Shown: piece after piece, positions 55,300-64,000 of the stretch
How positions within the stretch are numbered: position 1 is the first letter of the stretch
Layout of the letters: each line of letters begins with the position of its first letter
NCBI GenBank assembly: GCA_946894095.1
Contig: OX335645.2
Location: 18,251,001 to 18,315,000, forward strand
Origin: Incurvaria masculella
Lineage: Eukaryota > Arthropoda > Insecta > Lepidoptera > Incurvariidae
Reading direction: 5' to 3'
DNA: 64,000 bases
Notes under the pieces: model-generated
What the model was told of the DNA's origin: nothing
The model's database searches: none
The model's input: only the letters and a program-made list of their open reading frames with translations
Translations under genes and position numbers: made by a program

Positions 55300-55687
55300 T
55301 TTTAGGGTTCCGTACCCAAAGGGTGAAAACGGAACCCTATTACTAAGCCTCCGCTGTCCGTCCGTCCGTCCGTCCGTCCGTCCGTCCGTCCGTCCGTCCG
55401 TCCGTCCGTCCGTCCGTCCGTCTGTCCGTCCGTCCGTCCGTCCGTCCGTCCGTCCGTTCGTCTGTCCGTCTGTCACAGGGCTGTATCTCAGTAACCGTAA
55501 CAGGTAGACAGCTGAAATTTTCACAGAGTGTGTATTTATTTTGCCGCTATAACAACAAACAGGTAAGATTAAAAAATAATTAAAATTAAAGGGGGCTCCC
55601 ATACAAAAACGTGATTTTTTTGTTTTATTTTTTACGATGGTACGGAACCCTTCGTGTGCGAGTCCGACTCGCACTTGGCCGGTTTTT
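55300..55687 (-). repeat. Microsatellite-associated element, copy D, expanded (TCCG)n
   Basis: Reverse orientation with the tetranucleotide grown to about 105 bp at 55356-55465, against 12-20 bp in other copies. Confidence 0.85.
55356..55465 (+). repeat. (TCCG)n microsatellite, about 105 bp
   Basis: Over 25 uninterrupted or nearly uninterrupted TCCG units inside copy D of the microsatellite element. Confidence 0.95.
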
Positions 55688-55689
55688 GT

Positions 55690-55965
55690 GACTCGACATG
55701 GATAGCTAATACCACGCCCATTAGCCCGCAACACCGCTTTCTCGAAGAAATTAAGTGTCATGCCAGGAGCTTTACAAGCACGGCTACATTGAACAGGATG
55801 GAAAACATGAAAAAATGTTCATTGCCGCTTCGACCATCTTTCCTTCGATGCGATGGCACCATCCCGTAGGGCTGGTATCACCTAGTAGGGCAAGGGGACT
55901 TACAGTTGTACATGTATTCCGAACCATGAAACAGCTCACATTCGTAATGAAACGGATCAGGTGTG
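55690..55965 (-). mobile_element. SINE fragment next to microsatellite element
   Basis: Plus-strand motifs CATGGATAGCTAATACC, TCATGCCAGGAGC and TCATTGCCGCTTCGACC. The microsatellite element at 55300-55687 ends at the SINE end, the same arrangement as at 35256. Confidence 0.65.
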
Positions 55966-56879
55966 GTAGTGAACTATGTCTAGTTACTTAGAAATGGATA
56001 ATTGGGTTATTTGCGCACGCGCCGGCCGTCACGTACGCCCGCATGCGCCTTGCTGGCTGCCTCCGAGCTGGGAAACTCACAAGATATCCATTCAAAGGAC
56101 GATGGTGCTGGTGTTGATAGCGATAAACAATGGCCCGTGAATAATAATAATAAAATTCTTGATTGTACACATTTTAACAATGGTTACAATAGGCGGGTTT
56201 AATGCCGAAGGGCATTCTCTAACTACCACATTTTGGGATGTAAAAAGAGGTACCTACATGGCGGCAGACAGAAATAGTTTAGAGCATTTTAAAGATAACA
56301 ATATTTACAAAAATCACTGTTATTATAACTAAATATATATAATCATCATCTAACATATAAACATACATAGAATTATTTACATACGAAAGAATACTATAAT
56401 ATAGGTAAACAAAATATACCTAATATAAATATGTATACTAAATTGACAGAGATAAATGTGTCTCAGGGGAAAGACTTCATCATGAGAGAGAACATTTTAT
56501 TCGACTTTAATTTTGTTCAAAGCGCAATAATCTTACCGAATTTATGTAAAATATTATGTTCCATTATTCCATTTTGTTTTATTTTATCGGACACACATAC
56601 GACTTGTTTGTATCTATGGGTGGAGAGCACAATTTCTCCATGGAATTACAGTTATGGTTCTTTTATATCTGTCTTCTGTCTTCTTCAGGCGAAAAATATG
56701 GACGGATATATTGTATTTTTAAAAAATTGTCACTAACCAGAGATTGCTCACTCCAGCCATTTTTATTTTGGATAGGAATTATTTATTTTAGTGGTTAATT
56801 CGTTTTTGTATTACAGTAGGTTTGTTCAGTAAAAAAATGTAGTTCCCATTATTGTTTTTAGTTCAAATAGTGAGCCTGC

Positions 56880-57005
56880 TTTAATTTAATTTATTTAGAC
56901 TTTTTTGGTAGTCAAAATACACTAAGTTACGTCAAAAACTGATTGATCCGCGGATTCGATCGATTGAGTAAAGAAGAATCCGCAAAGAAACTTTACTTTT
57001 ACTTG
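56880..57005. repeat. Interspersed repeat fragment, same family as 24530-24790
   Basis: CACTAAGTTACGTCAAAAAC and GATTGATCCGCGGATTCGAT. Confidence 0.55.
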
Positions 57006-57034
57006 CGTCAAGATATCCTAAGGGCGTTTTTCAG

Positions 57035-57316
57035 TTTTTAGGGTTCCGTACCCGAAGGGTGTTAACGGGACCCAATTACTAAGCCTCCGCTGTCCCTCCA
57101 TCCATCCGTCCGTCCGTCTGTCACAGGGCTGTATCTCATGAACCGTATTAGTTAGGCAGCTGAATTTTTCACAGAGTGTGTATTTATTTTGCCGCTATAA
57201 CAACAAATAGGTAACATCAAAAAATTATAAAAATTAAGAGGCCCCATACAAAAAACCTGATTTTTAGGTGTTGATAGTACGGAACCCTTCGTTTGCGAGT
57301 CCGACTCGCACTTGGT
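57035..57316 (-). repeat. Microsatellite-associated element, copy E
   Basis: Reverse orientation; ends GTCCGACTCGCACTTGG at 57316, where a second partial copy begins. Confidence 0.78.
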
Positions 57317-57467
57317 GTATATTAATTTTGCCGTTATAACAACAAATAGGTGAAATAAAAAAATAATCAAAATTAAAGGCCTCCGTGATTTTTTTGTGTT
57401 AAATCTTGTACGATGGTACAGAACCCTTCGTGTGCGAGTCCGACTCGCACTTGGCCGGTTTTTTTAG
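57317..57467 (-). repeat. Microsatellite-associated element, copy F, partial
   Basis: Half copy without microsatellite or TAGGGTTCCG end, directly after copy E in the same orientation. Confidence 0.75.
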
Positions 57468-57469
57468 CT

Positions 57470-57608
57470 TAATCGCCACACACTAAGGGCCTTTCTTAAC
57501 AGTTTCTTAGCATTACCAATATCAATCAATACCAGTACAAAATAATCAGCACTATAGTAATAAAGGGTCGTCGATTAAAATAAATCAGCACTTGGTGAAA
57601 ACCAGGCT
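57470..57608 (+). repeat. Interspersed repeat, copy of 9246-9400 family
   Basis: ATACCAGTACAAAATAATCA and AGCACTTGGTGAAAACCAGG; same family also at 46190-46312. Confidence 0.6.
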
Positions 57609-58010
57609 AACACTATTTATTTTTGGGTATATTCGCTTTAGGATTAAACATTTCGTAATATTTGGTAACAAAACATTTAAAATATTGCAAATAATGTGAT
57701 CACCTACACACTCCTCGTTGAGACAGTGACTAGCATCCTTTGTCCTTGCTTATCGTCGAGCACGCGCGCCGAGCCTGAACATGGCGTGAGCGGGGCCTAC
57801 CCAGCTTCCTTATCAGCCGATAGCAAACCGGCTGCAGATTATTTCATAACAACAAAACCACCTCAGCGATAAAGCCGTGGGATCTTTCTCGCATAACGAC
57901 TCGACATTTGGAGTTTTGTGCATCCTCATTATGGCCATGTTTCTACAAAATTCACCTTCTCTGTAACTTGAAATATTTTGTGCTTATACACGATACTGCT
58001 TACCCTTACT

Positions 58011-58297
58011 TTTTAGGGTTCCGTACCCAAAGGGCGAAAACGGAACCTTATTACTAAGCCGCCGCTGTCCGTCCGTCCGTCCGTCCGTCCGTCTGTCATA
58101 GGGCTGTATCTCATGAACCGTAATAGGTAGGCAGCTGAAATTTTCACAGAGTGTGTATTTATTTTGCCGCTATAACAACAAATAGGTAACATCAAAAAAT
58201 TATAAAAATTAAGAGGCCCCATACAAAAAACGTGATTTTTAGGTGTTGATAGTACGGAACCCTTCGTTTGCGAGTCCGACTCGCACTTGGTCGGTTT
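58011..58297 (-). repeat. Microsatellite-associated element, copy G
   Basis: Nearly identical to copy E over its second half, including the shared CGTTTGCGAGTCC variant, so E and G are close relatives. Confidence 0.8.
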
Positions 58298-58689
58298 ATA
58301 ACAAAGTATTTGACAATTTTTGGATAAGTGGTAATCGTGTTTAGTGCATGTTACATTTTTTTTAAATACAGCACTGTAACGGTCCCAGCGGAGATCGTCA
58401 ACTAATATATGTAGGTACCTTCACAGAAGTCAATCTTATATGCCGGTACAGTTATATGTAAAAAAAAATATGATCCGTCATGATATTATTTCTAAATTTT
58501 AAAAATTGTTTTTTTATTTTTTTTATCTTACGTCAACAAGTTAAATTATTTATATAATATTTCCGTTTGAAGGCAAGCAGGAAATTATCTAACATAGAAC
58601 GGGCCACCTAACGTATTTCTACCCAAACGAAATTTCTTGATCCACGTAGACAAAATGAATATTACATGATACCTTTTAAGAGTATTTAT

Positions 58690-58965
58690 TTATTTATTTA
58701 AAAAGGAATACCTTCAGGTGACATTGCAAAACAGTTAATACAAATTAGACTCATATACATTTCTGGCATGTATATTAATTTAAGAATATCTGCAAAAAAA
58801 TTTACCACAGATTTAGGAAAATTACTCATCGAGTCATCGGGTGACCCTCGCGCATCGTCCTTCCTCCGTCAAAAAATAAGCCTAGCCATCCAGCGGGGGA
58901 ACGCAGCCTCTGTTTTGGGAACAATGCCTTTAGAATTTATAGAAGATATATTTTACCTATAATGA
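58690..58965 (+). other. Degraded coding fragment, probably retroelement-derived
   Basis: The frame ending 58962 encodes GDPRASSFLRQKISLAIQRG then NAASVLGTM, which resembles the C-terminus of a repetitive lepidopteran protein family I cannot name. It starts after a (TATT)n tract, typical of a retrotransposon end. Not proposed as a host gene. Confidence 0.35.
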
Positions 58966-59629
58966 ACTTTTAAATGTATATTACTGTTATTTTAAATTTT
59001 CGTGACCGTTTAATAAATATATACTTACAGAATATCTGTAAAAAATAAATTGAAAACAAATCTTTTTTGGTTCATTTTCATTTTTCCATAAATCATTTTC
59101 ACAGTTTACCCTACTTGTGTATATTAGTTTGGTAATTTCGTTTTGTTGCCACTGGAGCAGTGCATCGCTTTAAGATCCTTGCATACGGTGACGTGCAGCG
59201 GAGTTTAGTGCCATTTCTTCTTCGCGGTGTTTTGTTTTGCTGAACTGCCCAATGTAAAAATTGACAAATCCGCGTGCAGTGTACTGTGTATGGATGATGA
59301 ATAAACAACACAATACAATAGTGTAAACATTACTATTTCACTCTCCTAATATAATTATTTCGACAAACGTAATGCGTACATTAAACGGGCATACATATGT
59401 CATTTATTTACTTTTTCGAAATGTCCAGAGTTGTTAAACAAACCTATAATTAATCAAAAGCGAAATCATAAAACTTTAATGAGAAATCGTAAGTATTTTC
59501 CATTTTAATAACGAAATGAAATTATAAGCAAGTCGATATTGTGATAGTACGCAATAGTAATTCAAAATTCAAAATTCCCCTAACCGAATAACTGTAGTTC
59601 TATCGGCTAGTGAAAAAAGCCACCAGGAC

Positions 59630-59705
59630 CTTTCCACCGGGATTTCCATTTCTCTCCATCGCTCGCATTTATTGACTACAAGAAAGCCTTTGAAAGTATT
59701 TTATT
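59630..59705 (+). mobile_element. Tiny RT fragment
   Basis: A frame encodes AFIDYKKAFES, the RT palm motif with its catalytic Asp. Both sides are unrelated repeats. Confidence 0.5.
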
Positions 59706-60298
59706 TTATTTATTTATTAATAGGTTCACAAACAGAGTAGTACACAGGATACACTGAGAATCGGCATTAAAAAAAATGTGCACACTCCACTGGTAGTGAA
59801 CACAACATGCATATAAACAAAGAAAACATAGAACAAATAGCTTATAAATCTATTACATAACATTTACATTTAAATTCAGAGGTTTCTGAAAAATTTACAT
59901 TTCAAACACAAAATAAAAACTCTTACAAAAATTAAATTAAATTAAAAATTAAAAAGAAAAAGTTAAAGAGAAAAGAATGAAGTGAAATACTATTTTAGCG
60001 AGTTAATTTGTTTAGAGATGTTAACGGTCCTGCGAATATGTCGCTACGATCCCGCCATTCGTTTGCACGCGAACACATCCTAGCAATTGGCGAATGTTGA
60101 CCGATATTTGTCCTGCGGGTCCATTCAGGATAGAGTGAGTTCGAGTTCGGAAGTGAGTTAACCTTAAAAAAGGCTGGTAAATATATTATTATTTAAATAA
60201 CGGAACCGTTATTTATACTTCCAACGTATTTACGGGAAAGACCAGATTTTTACCTAACTGTAATCATGTTCAAGAAGTGTGGAAACATAGACTATTTA

Positions 60299-60679
60299 AA
60301 AACCGGCCAAGTGCGAGTCGGACTCGCTCAAGAAGGGTTCCGTACCATCATAAATGATTTAACACCAAAAAATCATATTTATTGTATGGGGGCCCCATTT
60401 AATTTTTATTATATTTTAATTTTACTTATTTGTTGTCATAGCGGCAAAATAAATATACACTCTGTGAAAATTTCAGCTGCCTACCTATTACGGTTCATGA
60501 GATACAGCCCTTTTTTTTAATAATAATAATTCTTTATTTTACCAAAAATGCATTTCACATACAGTTTGTTCATAACCGCCACACTAGGATGAACCAGCCC
60601 TGTGACAGACGGACGGACGGACAGCGGAGGCTTAGTAATAGGGTTCCGTTTTCACCCTTTGGGTACGGAACCCTAAAAA
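60299..60679 (+). repeat. Microsatellite-associated element, copy H, inserted in a foldback element and itself interrupted
   Basis: Same blocks as copy A. An unrelated 83-bp segment at 60512-60594 sits between two CAGCCCT copies. Compared with the empty site at 22728-22860 it marks the element ends directly. Confidence 0.85.
60512..60594 (-). mobile_element. Short retroelement 3' end inserted in copy H, 7-bp target duplication
   Basis: On the minus strand it ends AATAAAGAATTATTATTATT then A8. CAGCCCT is duplicated at 60505-60511 and 60595-60601. The structure is that of a heavily 5'-truncated non-LTR or SINE insertion. Confidence 0.75.
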
Positions 60680-60999
60680 GTGAGTTGATATTTAGTGACG
60701 AATTCGAACTCACTCTTGCCCTGAATGGACCCCCTGCAGTGTCTGACCTGGAATGGATACATATATTTTCGTCTATTCTGTATACGGGGAACTCTTATAT
60801 TATTTTTACCAAAAGATCTGGGCAGTCAATGACACCAGCCAACATTTTGTGTAGAAACACTATGTCAGCCCGAGAATTTTATGCCGATATTTTCGTAGCG
60901 TCTCAGGGAATCCTTGTTGAGTATCAAGCGTTCCCGGAATTTCTTTAGACTGAACTACGTTTAACTTAATACAAAAAGAAATTTTAATGAGTTCACCGC

Positions 61000-61800
61000 A
61001 TGTTCAGATAACGATAGTGCGGTGTATTGACGCAAGAACCGGTGATAACATGACAGTAAGAGTTGTTAGCAAGGTACGCTTTCAACGATAAGTGATTAGA
61101 TAACGAGTAAGATTAAAATTGTAGATATTTTGAATATTCTCATGCAATATCATGCTTTCTCAGGGTTGTGTTTGATAAAATGATTGATTAATATACTTCA
61201 AAATGCTTAGTTCCTGCGTGCTTTTTACGCCTTAGCCTCTGGCGACGGAGAATGTCTCATTGACTAACACTTTTGATCGCCCCGTGAATAGAAGGTGAAT
61301 AGGCAAAAGAGTGAATACATTGAATTTTATTTGCGTTACGGATCATGCTAACTGGCAAATTTCAAGTTATCTTGGCCGAATAATACGTCGTTTGACAGTT
61401 AACCATGGTACGAAATGAATCAAACGTCGGATTTAATAACTTACTCGCCAGGTGAATAGCACGTGAACCGCCGTGATCCGCCTGTTCACATGCTGTTCAC
61501 CCGGCGACATCCACGGTTTAACCTATATTAATGTTACCTGGAACAAAAGCCCTTAACAATGTTCGAATAAAATGTAACGTTTGCGTTTTATCTATTTTTA
61601 TCATCCTTTTTTCAAATATGATCGTTCAGGATCGATTCGTGATGGAATGGCACTTACTCAGTTGCTTTGAGAATATGACAAAATTGGCTCCTTGATTCTG
61701 GCTCTGATGTTACGTACAAATCGTTTTATAGTTGAATTTGCATACATATATTGTCTAGAATATTGAAATGTGTTTAGCGATATGAATTTTTTTGTAATCC
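61000..61800. other. Intergenic, nothing recognised
   Basis: Mixed composition, no ORF or repeat partner found within the window. Confidence 0.45.
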
Positions 61801-61941
61801 ATGGAATGTTGGGTTGAAAACTTTTTTACCTACCACAGCGGCAAATGGAAAATGTTAGCGACGATAAAGTCCATGCCCACAGCTGAAACGCAGACATTTT
61901 ACGTGGCGATTCGTCACACGGGCGGTGCGACACTGTGCAAA

Positions 61942-62022
61942 ATGGACTTGTTTGTTGCGAGAGTTGCTATCGCGCTGATAGCGAGCACGCCGACGGCGCG
62001 TGCGCAGAGCGGCGCGCGGAGG
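61942..62022 (+). other. Candidate first exon with signal peptide, unproven
   Basis: ATG in context GCAAAATGG begins MDLFVARVAIALIASTPTAR then AQSGARR: short basic N-terminus, hydrophobic core, small residues before a possible cleavage after Ala. A weak donor GTGGGC follows at 62023. It sits in a GC-rich island. No downstream exon was found in the window, so this may be chance. Confidence 0.2.
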
Positions 62023-62104
62023 GTGGGCGCAGCGGCGCCGCTCCGCAGGACACCGCCCACCGGCGACCCTCTTAACCAGCCTCATGCGCATAGTACACGA
62101 TTAC

Positions 62105-62462
62105 TGAGTCGGTAGTCTAAGTTGTCACCTAAATTGGCGTAACGGCAAACCGATCGACTGGCATTTTCAAATGTATGGAGAAATTGAAAAGCGCGCGCAG
62201 CGGACGTTAAGCGAATTAACATTTGCGAGTCCGAGCTTGATTTGACAGCTTACTCAACGTTGCCGTAAATACGTCGACGTTGCCGTTTACGTCCACTCCG
62301 CGTTTTCATACAAATCTGAAGTCCGAGTTTGACTTTGACAGCTTGAAGAAGTAAAACCAGAATATATCTAGTAAAAACTTGTATGGAGTTTGACGTTTTT
62401 AAGGAACTTCGAAGTTACGTAAACGCCAATTTAGGTGAGAACTGAGACTACCGGCTCAGTAC
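62105..62462. repeat. Foldback MITE, third copy, full length
   Basis: Termini GAGTCGGTAGTCTAAGTTGT and GAGAACTGAGACTACCGGCTC with ACCTAAATTGGCGT just inside on each side, about 355 bp. Confidence 0.75.
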
Positions 62463-62479
62463 GGCTCCGACCTTCCAGG

Positions 62480-63060
62480 GAGCAACTCTACATATTGAAC
62501 ATATTGACGACCACATAGGGATCCTTGGTGTTGACCTGCCGCATGTCCTTAATTTCGGATGCCATATCGAGGATAAAGCCAAACTCGCCTCAAAAAAGCT
62601 GGGAGTCCTCAACAGGGTGCGTCAGTACTTCACGCCTGACCAAAAACTGCTTTTTTACAAGGCGCAGATAAGGTCTTGCGAGGAGTACTGTTCGAATTTG
62701 TGGGACGGCTCAGCTAAGCACCTGCTTGGCTTTCTGGACTCGATACAGCGTCGGGCCGTGCGTCTCCTCGACGACCTGGAGGTATCCCTAAATTTGGAGA
62801 CCCTTCAACTCAGAAGGGATGTAGGGTCTCTCTCTGTCTTCTTTCGTCTTTACCATGGAGAATGCTCGTCGGAGCTGCATAACGCTGTTCCTCCGTCCCC
62901 TTTCTACCTTCGGTCAACGCGGAACAGGGAGAAAATGCAAAAAATCCCCATTGACATTCCATAAATAAGAACCCAGCGATCCTCGTGGATCTATAGTCCT
63001 TTATATTCGTCCTTCAAACGTGGTGTGAAGAAGCACCTGGCCGGTGCATCTTGGTCAGCG
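62480..63060 (+). mobile_element. Non-LTR retrotransposon 3' fragment (RT C-terminus)
   Basis: Frame 62617-62964 encodes LFYKAQIRSCEEYCSNLW, DSIQRRAVRLLDD and FFRLYHGECSSELHNAVPP, the C-terminal domain of a lepidopteran endonuclease-RT protein. The preceding frame has GILGVDLP. The 3' part (AAACGTGGTGTGAAGAAGCA) is shared with 30890-31110, 33214-33370 and 5770-5900. Confidence 0.78.
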
Positions 63061-63112
63061 CAGCTAAGGTTGATACAGTATCGCGTCGTTCCGGTAAGAG
63101 GCTACGACGTAT

Positions 63113-63339
63113 ACAGGCTGTTTGGTTATTCGATACATTCCTTCAATTCTAGAGCTAATTTGCAACACATATGTCCAAATATACTTGGGTCGAAAATCAA
63201 TAGTTCTTGAGTTATTTCGGTTTTGATTTATTTTTCTGTCCTGCCGAAATGGAACCTTACCGAAATGATAATTATAGAATAACTCCTCCGCTCTGGGTAC
63301 TTAATCAGCAATTTTTTAATAGGTGATCAAGCATCCTGT
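63113..63339. mobile_element. MITE with ACAGG termini
   Basis: ACAGGCTGTTTGGTTATTCG at the left and AAGCATCCTGT at the right, with TAT and ATA flanks. The interior (GCTCTGGGTACTTAATCAGC) matches 41524-41755 in reverse. Confidence 0.7.
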
Positions 63340-63344
63340 ATAAT

Positions 63345-64000
63345 CACTATTATTAAAATGTTCAATGATTCTGCATTTATTCAATCATTTAAAACTGGTA
63401 TTTTAAACCGCTTCTTCAACAGTGGTACGTAACTTTTCCATCCAATAGCCGTGGTAAAATATTTGCGTACATTCAGTGTTTTGTTTACAAATGTACAAAT
63501 GGTTCATCCTTGGTTTTTGTGCTCAGAAATATATTTTCCAACTATTGACAGTTTTTAACAACTTTTCTTCTGTTTTTGACGGATATGATAGAGGCGTAAC
63601 AATAATACAGTAGAGCTCAAGTAGCACGCAAAAATGAGAACGTACAATAATAATGTATTCAAGGAGCGAAAATCCCAGTGTTTACATTCGTCACCGTTAA
63701 TTTGTGTACTGTCTGGTTTAAATTTAGACGCTTTCGTATTTGGGCCACGACCGTCCGCCAAGCACAGCGCCTGCCTTATCGCAGACGCACTGGTACTCAA
63801 CTGAACTTAGCCGAGAATTCGTTAGGTATTTGATGGTTATTAGGTGGACCACCTATTAACTGTATAACTTTAAAAAAAAAATTATTATACCGCCCGTGGT
63901 TGACTCCATCGGGTTAGGAGACGGGAGTGGCTACTGAAACCAAATCACATTTCAGTGATGATACATACTCTGACGGTAGCGCTGGCCAGTCAGTTCGCTT
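63345..64000. other. Window end, nothing recognised
   Basis: Minus-strand open frame 63800-63555 and the GC-richer last 110 bases match nothing known to me; may belong to a feature beyond the window. Confidence 0.4.

Larger units (their letters stand above)
60090..60740 (+). repeat. Foldback element with long terminal inverted repeats, host of copy H
   Basis: Left arm GGTCCATTCAGG, GAGTGAGTTCGAGTTCG (60118-60155) is the reverse complement of the right arm at 60702-60735. A second, partial copy is at 22728-22860. Confidence 0.7.

Noticed and set aside
55222..55761. 179-codon minus-strand ORF with a DGRT repeat
   Set aside because: It is a translation of the microsatellite element; the repeat peptide is simply the tetranucleotide read in frame.
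61801..62115. 104-codon ORF as a complete gene
   Set aside because: Composition changes abruptly halfway, the first half matches nothing, and the end runs into a foldback MITE; only the short signal-peptide-like part was kept as a weak candidate.

Overview
This is a eukaryotic window, almost certainly from a moth or butterfly. The indications are long AT-rich introns with GT-AG splice sites, CpG-rich islands, very dense short interspersed repeats, CR1-like and Jockey-like non-LTR retrotransposons, and a microsatellite-bearing repeat typical of Lepidoptera (ends GGGTTCCGTACC, core GACGGACGGAC). Nothing here is bacterial or organised in operons. I could run no searches, so family names rest on motifs I could read.

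Only one host protein gene can be modelled completely: the insect orthologue of CC2D1A/B (Drosophila Lgd, lethal (2) giant discs), on the + strand from 1581 to 26848. Fourteen coding exons join in phase with consensus or near-consensus GT-AG sites and encode 811 residues, with four DM14 domains followed by a C2 domain. In the family this is a cytosolic regulator of ESCRT-III (Shrub/CHMP4) on endosomes, and loss of it affects Notch trafficking. Introns 8, 10, 12 and 13 have been enlarged by transposons: an RT fragment in intron 8, a nearly full-length CR1-like element in intron 10, a Jockey endonuclease fragment in intron 12, and a CR1-like 3' piece carrying a nested SINE in intron 13. Introns 7 and 10 each hold a decayed copy of the exon just upstream.

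From 26.9 to 64 kb no complete host protein gene is visible. The region holds one tRNA-Ile(AAT) gene (35953-36026, - strand) and a dense mosaic of repeats. These include a SINE family with a 5S-rRNA-like or a tRNA-like head on the same tail, at least eight copies of the microsatellite-bearing element, a TTAA-flanked 542-bp MITE family with a head-to-tail dimer, several foldback/MITE families, an exact 100-bp tandem repeat, and RT fragments. A compact gag-only BEL/Pao LTR element (44307-46135) has two nearly identical 126-bp LTRs and a 5-bp target duplication, and it interrupts a SINE. GC-rich islands at about 37.2, 38.3, 42.9, 49.0, 50.6, 51.6, 53.8 and 62.0 kb might be promoters or first exons of neighbouring genes, but no gene model can be defended for them.

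The most notable observations are the two decayed exon echoes inside the Lgd gene, the gag-only BEL/Pao element, an empty-site/filled-site pair that dates and delimits one microsatellite-element insertion, the head-swapping SINE family, and the TTAA MITE dimer and composite.
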